From the NCBI GenBank assembly GCA_002633005.1, contig NMRA01000597.1, positions 235,199-257,309 of the forward strand: 22,111 nucleotides of DNA. The letters run 5' to 3'. Positions 1 through 8,070 of the stretch are shown in pieces. The notes under the pieces are model-generated. The model searched no databases. It worked only from the letters and a program-made list of their open reading frames with translations, and was not told where the DNA came from. The number at the start of each line of letters is the position of its first letter. Positions within the stretch are counted from its first letter, which is position 1. This DNA is from Phoronis australis. Its lineage: Eukaryota; Phoronida; Phoronidae. The position numbers and the translations under genes were made by a program.

Positions 1-676
1 TTGTTCGACTTGATGGAGAGATAGGTAATTGCTTTCAGGTTGAAGTAAATTGAAAATATGATTGTGACGAAAGGTACACTGGAATTTTTCAGTAGGGTTG
101 AAGCTATTGAAAAGTAATTTTGTTCAAGTATACAACGACTCACTCGTTTGTTTTTCTCGCTCCCTGATTTTGAAAACCTGTGGACCTATACATTGGCAAA
201 ACTGAACTGAAATGGCTCGTTTGTGCGAACGAAACTAGACCAAATTTCTATAATACTATGTGAGTGCAGGTTGCGAAATGGTAGACGTGGCCGTGTACAG
301 CTATCCAATTTAACAACTATTAAACGAAAAGTATTTTAGTGTCTTTTATATCACCTTTTAAATTGGTTATAAGCCTGCCTTCCGGCACAAAAACAACTTT
401 TGATTTGGACCTGGACTACTTACGGATAAAATTGGCCTCGAATTGCTTAGTCGAAATGGATGTGTTTTCTTAGCTTGGAAAGAACTGTTAGATAATGTTT
501 TTAAACTTCAAAGCGCTTCCGTTTCAAGAACTTTGACAGCTCGGATGAAGCATGGGCCTAAATTCCCGAGTGTGGGCCTACTTTATGTTTTTTTCGAAGG
601 CCTTGGAACATTTGAATATGGTGGTGCACATCGGATAGGTCTGCGCGCCAATGCTGGATGGCTACGTACAATGACA
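1..676. other. Upstream non-coding sequence, no feature supported
   Basis: This AT-rich stretch upstream of the putative gene contains no open frame that looks like a gene. The frame at 443-712 runs into a G-rich repeat fragment at its 3' end, has no recognisable protein motif, and has no splice sites that would join it to the exon at 1648. I see no tRNA, no array and no clear inverted-repeat element. Confidence 0.5.
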
Positions 677-716
677 CAGGCGGATTTAGGGGGGAGGAGG
701 CCTCCCCCTTAGCAAG
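677..716. repeat. G-run palindromic repeat fragment (GGCGGATTTAGGGGGG type)
   Basis: The sequence begins GGCGGATTTAGGGGGG and folds back through GGAGG/CCTCC to CCCCCTTAGC, giving an imperfect 40-bp palindrome. The GCGGAT plus G-run word recurs as an end of the elements at 779-992 and 5891-6059, so this looks like a short relic of the same non-autonomous DNA element family. Target duplications are not evident. Confidence 0.4.
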
Positions 717-778
717 CAAAATGAAACAGCAACAGCGTGGAGCGTGAGGAAATATTGAGTTCAGTAACTAGGACCGGT

Positions 779-992
779 AGCGGATAAGGGGGGGTGGGGG
801 CTCAGACCCCAGATTGTGGCGATCGTCCTCCCGTTTTTTATTTTTTTTAGTCCATCGATAGTTTTGCCGAACAGAAGGTCCACATCTCCGGCCCCCGCAA
901 CTTTCGGGCCGCCTGTGCACATACACTCGCGCTTTTCCCAATTCCCCGAGGCAACATGTTGCCCCCCCCCCTTATGGTATGCTAGATCCGCT
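779..992. mobile_element. MITE-like element with GCGGAT/G-run inverted ends
   Basis: The left end reads AGCGGATAAGGGGGGG. The reverse complement of the right end reads AAGCGGAT, then about 12 unmatched bases, then AAGGGGGGGGGG. The two ends therefore match as inverted repeats with an insertion. No transposase frame exists in the roughly 210 bp between them, which fits a non-autonomous element. The interior is more CpG-rich than the surroundings. Superfamily is not assigned; no target duplication was identified. Confidence 0.45.
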
Positions 993-1015
993 TCTAAATG
1001 AGCTCTATATATATA

Positions 1016-1034
1016 ATCAGGAAGACTTCCTGAT
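1016..1034. promoter_or_regulatory. ETS-like palindrome ATCAGGAAGACTTCCTGAT
   Basis: Two 9-base arms (ATCAGGAAG and CTTCCTGAT) are perfect inverted copies around a single A. Each arm carries the GGAA core and AGGAAG context recognised by ETS-family factors. The site lies about 630 bp upstream of the candidate start codon. Palindromes of this size are expected by chance now and then in 22 kb, so function is inference. Confidence 0.25.
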
Positions 1035-1340
1035 ACAATTTATATCATTGACTACGGCCTTGGTGTAGGCCTACTAGAACTTTTGAAAATTGAAACAGAT
1101 CGATTGAAGAAGCAATAATTGTTCAGCACACTGAATGCCTTAACCGACTCCAGTTGCCCAGATCCGAGGAAAAGTAGGATTAGATTAATAAGGACAGTGT
1201 ACGCCGGTTGGGTTTATTCCACCTGTGCGCCGTGGAAAAGTTTCTTGGAAGGAGGTTGTTCTGTAGCCGCATAATTATTTACACGTGCCATTTGATAAGT
1301 AGGTCTATGGAAAAAGCGGTAGAAGGAAAAAATTGAGCGC
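1035..1340. other. Non-coding stretch upstream of the promoter-like region
   Basis: No open frame, RNA gene or clear element is visible. One exact copy of the palindrome GTAGGCCTAC lies at 1065-1074; the second copy in the window forms the splice donor at 1891-1900. Confidence 0.4.
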
Positions 1341-1357
1341 ATGATGCGTCAGTCATC
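1341..1357. promoter_or_regulatory. CRE/AP-1-like motif cluster
   Basis: The sequence ATGATGCGTCAGTCATC contains TGCGTCA (reverse TGACGCA, an ATF/CRE-type variant) immediately followed by AGTCAT. It is near-symmetric and about 300 bp upstream of the start codon. This is a motif match only and could be chance. Confidence 0.2.
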
Positions 1358-1439
1358 AAAATGTTTAGACACACGGTACATTACCGCTTTGATTCGACGG
1401 TGTAACCATAGTTACTAGATATTATAGTCTATGGTGTAA

Positions 1440-1647
1440 CAAGTTATAGCGTTTTACGACTTCCCGCCGTAGATTAAAAAGGAGTAACAACAAAGGTCCC
1501 GCGCAGAAGCGACGTGGTGCGCTGTCGTCTGCTCAGTTCGATGTTCAGTCGTCTGCAGAATATAAGCTCGACAATCGGCTTCAACAGTTAATCTGCAGTG
1601 CGTAAACCTGTTCAAGTTGATTTTTTAAGAAAATAACGGGAACGGAA
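1440..1647 (+). promoter_or_regulatory. Putative promoter and 5' UTR, CpG-rich
   Basis: This is a locally CpG-rich patch within AT-rich surroundings, with CGCGC, GCGACG, GCGC and CGTC words concentrated at about 1500-1600. It contains an E2F-like TTCCCGCC at 1461-1468 and a weak TATAAG at 1561-1566. If that TATA word were used, transcription would start near 1590, leaving a 5' UTR of about 55 nt. An upstream non-coding exon is also possible. An in-frame TGA at 1618-1620, with no ATG between it and 1648, closes the reading frame and supports the downstream start codon. The exact transcription start cannot be seen from sequence alone. Confidence 0.45.
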
Positions 1648-1890
1648 ATGTCTTTCGTGTCACTTTCCCAAAAACTTGGGCAACTAAAACGACGATTTTC
1701 CGAGTCCAGCAGTGGCGAAGCCGGTAATCGCATTCCCTTGGAATATTCAGCTATTACGCTCATGAAACGATCGTTTTCTTTGGGAGAAACTGTGCTGAAG
1801 CTTCATGGAATTCCCAACTTTGTCAAGGAGCGTAGCCTGCCAAAGACTTTTGATGTGTGTGTTCGTTTGCCTGACGGAACCACACGGAAG
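1648..1890 (+). CDS. First coding exon of an unidentified animal gene (81 residues, phase-0 donor)
   Basis: I do not recognise the gene. The exon runs from ATG at 1648 (G at -3, in-frame TGA at 1618-1620) to AAG|GTAGGC, where a phase-0 donor follows Lys81. Residues 1-45 are basic and serine-rich, with AGC-kinase-like sites RRFS (15-18) and KRSFS (40-44). Residues 46-60 (GETVLKLHGIPNFVK) could be a short helix or linker. Residues 66-81 (KTFDVCVRLPDGTTRK) resemble the first strand and turn of a beta-grasp domain, as in UBX, FERM F1 or the Ras-binding domains of Raf, RGS12/14 and Tiam; this is a pattern match, not an identification. If spliced, the domain continues in an exon outside the window. 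Read without splicing, the frame ends at 1974 as 108 residues whose tail looks intronic. A signalling role near small GTPases or the membrane is speculative. Exon reality is moderately supported by start, donor and CpG-rich upstream context. Confidence 0.55.
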
Positions 1891-1900
1891 GTAGGCCTAC
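1889..1900 (+). other. Putative 5' splice donor inside GTAGGCCTAC
   Basis: AG|GTAGGC has the invariant GT, A at +3 and G at +5, a fair animal donor. It directly follows the last codon that looks protein-like. The donor and the next bases form the exact palindrome GTAGGCCTAC. No better GT lies in the next few codons before the stop at 1972-1974. Confidence 0.45.
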
Positions 1901-2537
1901 AAAAATTTAAATTTTTTGACCGCAGGCGCAGGCAATCTCCAGTATCACTCACTGTTTTCGCTATATCGATATGAACACGGCCAATTTGTTTTTGCAAGAT
2001 GCCACATAGCCTAGCCTAGGGCCTGACTTGGCCCGGGTAGCGATATGAATGTTATGGTACACGAGCTAAAGTAATAGTTTGCAGGTTCGATGGTGCTTTA
2101 TTTTTACAAAAATATTGTTATACCATATGGCCCATATAGGATGGCAAATTTATCTGCATTATAATGTTTTTAAACCTGCCTGCCGTCACAAACAATAACT
2201 TTTTACAATTTGTCTAAAAAGTTCGTTAGAAATCAAATATTATTTCTGTGGCTTGGATACCATTTTCTGTTTGTTATGTCTATTGCTTGATACCAGACTC
2301 TAGTTTGTCGTGGTCACTAACTTTTGGTCTAACTGAATGGTTTGAGACCAATTTGCAAGGTGTCTAAATCACATTCTTGTGTTGCGTTCCATCTTCAAGC
2401 TGAGAATTTTCGACTGGCTTCAGTTTTGTAAACTTTCATCTTTATTGCATCTGCATGTCTTAAATGGAAAACATCGCAATTCAAAACTTGGAACAAACTC
2501 ACAATTTTCTAGTTGGGTTGCAGAGTTTAATGAGGGG

Positions 2538-2594
2538 GGGGCTCTCTACGTGATTTTCTCGAGTCCCTCTGAAAATTCACACAAGTGAGAGCCC
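2538..2594. repeat. Short imperfect inverted repeat (GGGCTCTC ends)
   Basis: The left arm GGGCTCTCTACGTGATTTT pairs imperfectly with GAAAATTCACACAAGTGAGAGCCC across a spacer of about 14 bases. It could be a deletion relic of a small inverted-repeat element or a stable intronic hairpin. No flanking duplication is seen. Confidence 0.4.
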
Positions 2595-3080
2595 GAAAAT
2601 TATATAAGTGGTTTGTTTTCCTAGAATTATTGCTTCACATGGATGAATGATAATGTCCATCATCTAAATATCTTTTACTGGTTATCTGAGTCCTATGATA
2701 GTTTATTTAGACATGCAACCAACACTCCAAGTCTAGAGAAACACATCTCAGAGTTTGTTTTGCTTTAGGTGATAATCTGTTATGTTTGAGATTTGGTCTT
2801 AACAATGAAATGGCCAACACAATTTTAGAAATGATGATACAAAATTCCCGGGCATCCGATTGCTAAAGTATTGTGGGTGTCTGAAAAGCCGTCTTATTTA
2901 AATGCTTGCATGTTGAAGTTGGAGTTATGGATTTTTGTGAAAGTGGCTGGTCACTGAGTTACTGTTTATCTTGTACACTTAATCTCACAACTTTTCAGAA
3001 ATATCTGTCAGACTTCATTAAATGCACCACGGTGTTGTCAGTTGGCGATATTCTTTCATGCTCGCTCAAACTCTGTATTT

Positions 3081-3155
3081 GTAGGTCATCCACAGGACAA
3101 CAATTAGTGACTATGTCTCTTGGTGATCTACATTGTTGTCCTGCAGATGATCAAC
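3081..3155 (+). ncRNA. Pre-miRNA-shaped hairpin candidate
   Basis: A 75-nt foldback lies inside the intron. From the loop outward, CAGGACAACAAT (3093-3104) pairs perfectly with ATTGTTGTCCTG (3132-3143). A 2x2 internal loop follows, then CATCTGATGAT-side pairing of seven more pairs including one G:T, then one mismatch and two pairs. Three further pairs can form on the loop side. Stem length (about 22-26 pairs), terminal loop (about 20-27 nt) and the small internal loop resemble animal pre-miRNAs. I recognise no known mature miRNA seed. The mirror hairpin on the minus strand is equally possible, and it may instead be a tiny inverted repeat relic. Confidence 0.25.
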
Positions 3156-3650
3156 AAATATGCCTGGACAAGAGAGTTGAGTTGGTATGAAAATAGTCAG
3201 CTGACAACAGCTCTTTCTGTGGGGTCACCAGGTCAGGTAAAGCGTATCAAACCCCCTCCAGCTGACATGAAAGAGTTTACCAGATGAATTAACAGACTCC
3301 AATGTTCTAAGATGAACATGACAAAGTAGGTACACAAGAATTCCTTTCAATGAGTGGCTGCTGGTGTTTGGATACTTCGAATGAAATTAGTTAACACTGA
3401 ATATTTTTACTTGTTTTTAAGGAGTATTCATGAAAGTGATTTTGTCTCCAAAATTTGTTTTCAATGAGGAGAATTGGGCAAAACCACTTACGGAAGACCA
3501 TATTTTAAAACTCATTTCTCATTTCAATGCTCGGAAAAGACGAAACAAAAAATATTAGGTTAAGTCATTTTTAGGAATATTCATGAGCCGATTACAAGAG
3601 TGACATTTGTTTTGGAGTGAAAAAGGTATCCATGGGAGGCTTCCAGTCTC

Positions 3651-3709
3651 CAAATGGACACCCTTGACTCAAATGGACACCCTGTTCAGCATTTGGATGC
3701 CCTGCTCAT
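3651..3709. repeat. Three-copy minisatellite, 19-20 bp unit
   Basis: Three adjacent units begin at 3651, 3670 and 3690: CAAATGGACACCCTTGACT, CAAATGGACACCCTGTTCAG and the more diverged CATTTGGATGCCCTGCTCAT. This is a local tandem duplication; the open frame crossing it shows no recognisable domain. Confidence 0.6.
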
Positions 3710-5316
3710 CATCAAGAACCCCTGAGTATAGTTACTGTTACCATTTGAGTTTATTTTTGCTTGCTAATTTCAGGTTCAGAGCTAATTGTTCAGGTCCAGA
3801 ATATATAGTTAGAATAAGATGATGTAAGATATGATAAACTTTTTGCAGAATCTTGTCTGGGTACAACTGATTCCAGGGCTGCACCGCTAGGCTGTAGTTT
3901 GGGGCATGGCCATAAAATCTGGTCCCAGCTGAGACCGGAATTTGGTCATAATTTTTGGAACATTTTTGGTGTGTGGTGGGTGGAATTAGGGGTATGTGGG
4001 TCTGGGGATTTGTGACTCGAGTTTGCTGGTCTGAGACTGGAGTTTAGGGATGTTAGGGTAGAATTCAGATGCGAAATCAAGCAATTGACTGTATGTACCA
4101 TGTTTTTCTGAATTCTGGTGTACCAGCAAAAAACCTGAATTTATTAATTCACATATTAGTTGTTGCTTAAAGGTTTGTGTTCCATCTTTCTAGTATGTCT
4201 TTCAGTGTACTGTGTCTGAATTCTTTGCTATAATAGTTTCCGACTGAACTGGCAAATTCCAGCAATCCAATTTCTTTTCAGCTTGATTAAAGATATTAAA
4301 GCCACTACATGTTATTTTGCAATTAAGGGAAAACTGCAGTAATCAGTTTGCATGTCTGCAGCTCATCATTTCAACCCAGGGAGCTGCAATAGCATTGCAT
4401 ATGTCATATCGAACACTTCCGCAGTCCCTATGTAACCTTAGTAACTGAACACAAACTATGTTTGGCTATTGCCATGCGGTTATGTCAGTCAAGTTTACAG
4501 ATAATAGCACCGCATCACTGCCCAGAATATACCTGTGTAGAAACTTTTATCTACAGTGGTCTCATGCAATGAGATTTAAAGGGGTCGTATGTATTACTAA
4601 GCCATGTCCCAGGTAACAAAGATTTGCATATTAAGGCAGATTTTGGAGGCTGAGGAGGTCCGGGTCCCTCTGAACGTCACCATAAAGACACCATGAGCCT
4701 GCCGAATTCTAGGCGTTCCCCCTTACGTCATCCTAGTCTGCCATAGATTGAGTCATTTGTGTCACAAGTCCATTGTTTGACAAATTCAAAAGGGTGTTGT
4801 ATAGAAAAAACAATGATCCTGAACTGGAACATAGTAGGAGGTTACTCATAACAGATGAACTTCACACATCCTAGAGTTTACCAATTAGCCAAACCATTAC
4901 ATTTGAGGAAGAACATTCTGAATATATTTATCACATAAAATGTACCATAATGGATGTTATATCGAATATGCTGCACTTAATGTGCGTTTTATCTGTCAAG
5001 GAGCTCCAGAAATAGCAAATCAACGTTTTTCAGAAAATTCATGTCAGCTGGGTTATTTTTGCTTGATCATGTGTGCTGATTATGCAGTCTCCTGACTCAT
5101 TTTTGTGCACAGCTTGTTGGACTGTTTGTAATGAGCACCGAAGGTCTTTCTGCAGACTGGCTATTTGAGTTATTGTGCGATTAATTTACACATATGTCCA
5201 GTGCAAGTAGTTTAATATTAATACTTATTCTTTGAAGTTGCAACACCTGTCTACATAGGAACATTGAACTTGGAATAATTTAGAAATACCTAGAAATTAT
5301 AAATGTTTTTATTATG
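3710..5316. other. Intronic stretch without an identified gene
   Basis: It contains a G/T-rich patch at about 3940-4070 with repeated GGTCTG/GAGACTGGAGTTT-like words and a near-palindrome GGTCCCAGCTGAGACC at about 3920. Nothing else is supported: no open frame of note, no RNA gene, no bounded element. Confidence 0.4.
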
Positions 5317-5350
5317 AGCAAACCCTCATTGATACAGGGTTTGCTTTTTT
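5317..5350 (+). repeat. Perfect 10-bp hairpin followed by T-run
   Basis: AGCAAACCCT and AGGGTTTGCT are exact inverted copies separated by nine bases and followed by TTTTT. It resembles a bacterial intrinsic terminator, but in this eukaryotic intron it is most simply a chance or element-derived foldback. One perfect 10-bp stem with a short loop is roughly what chance allows in a window this long. Confidence 0.5.
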
Positions 5351-5359
5351 CCGATTGTG

Positions 5360-5520
5360 AACCTATTAGCTAATTTCTCTCATAACGCATTGATTTTAGA
5401 AATTTGAAGATGGCTGATATTTACTTTTCAATTTTAAAAACAGTCATCAGTCATGTTGGTCTTTTGGTTTGCTTATGATTTATTTTTTTACTTGATACGG
5501 CCTACGGTAAACATTGTTCA
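5360..5520. repeat. Dispersed repeat copy A, related to 9490-9650
   Basis: Shared words in the same order with the 9.5 kb copy include CTAATTTCT, the 18-mer TTCAATTTTAAAAACAGT (with one inserted T before the C here), GTCGGTCTTTT-like, CTTATGATTTATT/CTTATTGTTCGG-like and TTTTTTACTT. Order and spacing are conserved, so these look like two old copies of one dispersed element; boundaries are vague. Confidence 0.45.
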
Positions 5521-5890
5521 TTGTTACGACAACATTAATATTCTCCATCAATACACAATCTGTTCCACTAAGATTTGCCTATGATGCTCACCACTAACTC
5601 TATTGATCTGCTCCTTGGTTGTACCTAAAGTTTTCACAATAGCATGGCAGTTTTTTTTCTACAATTATTACATTTTTTCAGGGATTACACTCTTTTTACA
5701 CAGATTTTAACAGTTTTGCCAGGTTTTACACTGATGCTTTGAGCTTGTCATCCGTGTGAAATCCTCACCCAGGATCCACGCCTTTTCCTTGATGTCCCCC
5801 ATGAGGGTTCAACACTCCACTATTTAATGATGACCGCCAAGGAAATTGCGGAAATCGTGGCAAGAAGCATTTCATATTTTAACACATTTA

Positions 5891-6059
5891 CAGGGACAGA
5901 TCCAGGATTTTGAGTTGGGGGGAAGGGGCAGGGCAGAGTATTTGCCAGGATTTTGCCTGTCAGACATTCTTACCTCCGAACTGCCAAATGGAATCGGAGA
6001 ATTTTTTTCGGGGGCGGGGGGAGCCATGGCACAGTTGTCTCCCCTTAAATCCGCCATTG
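5891..6059. mobile_element. MITE-like element with G-run and AGATCC/GGATTT ends
   Basis: The left end reads CAGGGACAGATCCAGGATTT and then a G-run. The reverse complement of the right end reads CAATGGCGGATTTAAGGGGAG. The ends are diverged but collinear inverted repeats, and the GCGGATTTA plus G-run word matches the relics at 677-716 and 779-992. About 170 bp long with no transposase. An internal CTCCGA/TCGGAG inverted pair is also present. Open frames on both strands across it are by-products of the G/C-rich repeat. Confidence 0.5.
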
Positions 6060-6139
6060 ATTTCTAGATAAATGATCCTGATATTGCTTGTTGATTTTCA
6101 AGCCTTGTATTGTTAAGTTTATGTGAAACACTTCCAAAA

Positions 6140-6199
6140 GTGAAGTTATCTCAGTGCGTGAATGAGAGAACTCTCATTAATTCCCCAATCCAACTTCAC
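6140..6199. repeat. Symmetric nested inverted repeat (60 bp)
   Basis: Outer arms GTGAAGTT and AACTTCAC and inner arms AATGAGAG and CTCTCATT are each perfect 8-bp inverted pairs. Exactly 13 unpaired bases separate outer and inner arms on both sides, and the loop is two bases. The exact symmetry suggests a decayed longer palindrome or small foldback element. Confidence 0.55.
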
Positions 6200-6372
6200 A
6201 GTCAATAATAAAAGCATGGTTTTGTGAACCTATATCATCATCAAATATCCCAGCTAGTCCAGATCATGTTATAAAAGTCTCGCCCACTTTAACTTTTCGG
6301 ATTGTTGCTTTTGGAAGCACATTGGCAAATACTCCCGTTGGATTTCACCACTAAGTTAGGTACCGGTCAAGT

Positions 6373-6384
6373 GTCTAATTAGAC
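6373..6384. promoter_or_regulatory. Palindromic homeodomain-like site GTCTAATTAGAC
   Basis: A perfect 12-bp palindrome carries the TAATTA core bound by many homeodomain dimers. Several 12-bp palindromes are expected by chance in this window, so this is only a motif note. Confidence 0.15.
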
Positions 6385-6828
6385 GAATTTTTGTTGGGTT
6401 AATACTGGCAACCTTTGATAGCTCTAAGAAAGATGTTTGATAGTTCTGGCATACGATACAGGATTCATGTGAGTGATTAAAATACTAGAAGTTTTTAGCA
6501 CTCTCTAACCAGTCAGCATGTTGCCTGCACAGGAGTTCTTTTTGCCTGGTGTGGAAAGTAACGTAGGTCAGGTCCTGCATACACTCATTTATTCATTGAT
6601 GAAAAAACAGTTACCGGGGTATTACCACTATGGTCGACACAGGACATTGTGTATTTTAAAAACTGTTTCTAAAGTAAGTACGTAACTAGGAAAAGTACCA
6701 GCACAACACAGTTTCAGTAGGCTAACATGTTGAAATGTTTGGTCTTGTTGCGGAAATCTGAAAATTTACTAAAAACTCTGCAAATCTGGTGTCCAAAGTA
6801 CTTTAATGTAGTTTTGGTGGTAAACAGG

Positions 6829-6975
6829 CGTGCGTTCAGTAACGCTAGGACCTATGCTTGGACCCTGCTAAAATGTAGCTAAAGTCAGTGTTTTCATTTA
6901 AAATGTACGGCAATGTCTCACGAAATCTCGCGAAGTCTTGTTTTTTAGCGAGGTCCTAGCCTTACTGAACGGGAG
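6829..6975. mobile_element. 147-bp MITE with near-perfect inverted termini
   Basis: Positions 6833-6853 and 6951-6971 are inverted repeats matching at 20 of 21 bases (left CGTTCAGTAACGCTAGGACC, right differing by C to G at the eleventh base). With four more terminal bases per side, the element is flanked by the direct repeat ACAGG at 6824-6828 and 6976-6980, consistent with a 5-bp target duplication. There is no coding capacity. Arm identity suggests a comparatively young insertion relative to other repeats here. Superfamily is not assigned. Confidence 0.75.
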
Positions 6976-7410
6976 ACAGGTCTGTCGACTAGAAATAACT
7001 GAAATACTTACTGTATTTGTTTGAGTCTTAATGCAAAGCCCGCAGAGCACTTGAATTGAACAAAAATTTAGTGGGGTGGGTGTTCAGCCAAGCAATTAAA
7101 AACAAAAAAATTAATAGTTGTGTTGCGAGTGTATTGGAATAGTTCAGTCAGTCACTCAAATGCCTTTGCCATTTTTGAACACAAGCAGGATACATGAGCC
7201 AAAAGAAGCATCCCCCCCGCAGAGTATTGGCAGCTGAAACTGACAGTTTGTTTCCCGAAGGTTAAGTGAGTTGTGTACATTTTGAGAGCTAAAATTCTTT
7301 TGAGACAGGCATTCACCATGAGACACTGGCATTTTTAAGAAAGTCTTGATTGTATGATTTCTGAGGTGGTTGCTAAGCTAAGCCAAGATGCAAAGTCAAG
7401 CTTGGGCTGC

Positions 7411-7692
7411 TTCTTGCCCTGTTTAGCTAGCTAAAAATGAAAATCGAATTGGGCTTATTTACTCTCGTCAAATTAATCTCATGGTATTCCTTATAATGAT
7501 TATAAGGGAACTGAAGATACAGGCCATGTGTACATGCGCCATATTTGCTTGAGTTCCGAATCCTCAATTTTAGGGTTGATCAACCCCAGTTAACTTGAAA
7601 AGCATTTTCTCTCGTGGTAAAGAAAATTATGAGACTGATTTATCATGAGAGTTAAAGGTCTAGTTGATTTTTCTTTTTAGCTTCCAAAACTG
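7411..7692. mobile_element. CCCTGTTTAGC-family MITE, copy 1
   Basis: The left end GCCCTGTTTAGCTAGCTAAAAATGAAAATC is mirrored by a degraded right end whose reverse complement reads CAGTTTTGGAAGCTAAAAAG. The interior holds palindromes CCTTATAA/TTATAAGG (7489-7507) and GGGTTGATCAACCC (7573-7586). No coding capacity. Related copies lie at 7837-8020 and 21697-21999. Confidence 0.5.
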
Positions 7693-7836
7693 GACAAACT
7701 GTGAACCAGTTGTGTACATTTCGAGAGCTAAAATTCTTGTTAGGCAGGAGTTCACTGACTGGCGCTGAGGAAGTCTCAAATATGAATTTGGGGGTGGGTG
7801 CTAAGCCGAACACGACAACCATGGGCATTTAAAAGT

Positions 7837-8020
7837 TCATTTCACCCTGTTTAGCTGGCTAAAAATGAAAATTGTTTAAGGCCTATAACTCATAAATTAA
7901 CTGATGATATTCCTTAGCATGACAGGAAACTCGCAAGCATTGCGTACATGTGCCATTTTCGAACCCCGATAAACTAAATAAATTTTTGTTTTTTTAGCCA
8001 GCACAATGGGGCAAAATATA
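7837..8020. mobile_element. CCCTGTTTAGC-family MITE, copy 2
   Basis: Left end CACCCTGTTTAGCTGGCTAAAAAT; reverse complement of the right end TATTTTGCCCCATTGTGCTGGCTAAAAAA. The shared GCTGGCTAAAAA and TTTGCCC words define inverted ends about 180 bp apart. Internal words such as GTACATGTGCCAT match copy 1 (GTACATGCGCCAT). This copy is shorter than the other two by about 100 bp. Confidence 0.55.
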
Positions 8021-8050
8021 GGTAAAATTTGTTGTGATAGTTGGCATTTA

Positions 8051-8070
8051 GGTAAACATGGTTGTTTACC
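8051..8070. promoter_or_regulatory. Inverted pair of forkhead-like sites
   Basis: GGTAAACA and TGTTTACC are perfect inverted copies separated by TGGT. Each contains GTAAACA, the core consensus bound by FOX (forkhead) proteins. The pair lies 30 bp past a MITE end. An 8-bp inverted pair alone is expected several times by chance; the interest is only in the motif match. Confidence 0.25.

Larger units (their letters stand above)
7271..8020. repeat. Diverged tandem duplication, period about 430 bp
   Basis: TTGTGTACATTT.GAGAGCTAAAATTCTT begins at 7271 and again at 7710. The following GGTGGTTGCTAAGC/GGGTGGGTGCTAAGC and CCCTGTTTAGCT.GCTAAAAATGAAAAT blocks recur in order, offset 428-439 bases. Each unit ends in a member of the CCCTGTTTAGC element family. 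A weaker third echo (GGGGTGGGTGTTCAGCCAAGC) lies near 7070-7100, so the array may once have had three units. Confidence 0.65.

Noticed and set aside
443-712. 89-codon open frame upstream of the promoter-like region
   Set aside because: Its C-terminal part is a G-run repeat fragment and there is no motif or splice context.
5317-5350. Apparent intrinsic (rho-independent) terminator
   Set aside because: Shape fits, but the context is a eukaryotic intron with no upstream gene; one such stem is near chance expectation.
5846-6067. Overlapping open frames on both strands
   Set aside because: Both are produced by a GC-rich MITE that lacks stops; no conserved protein.
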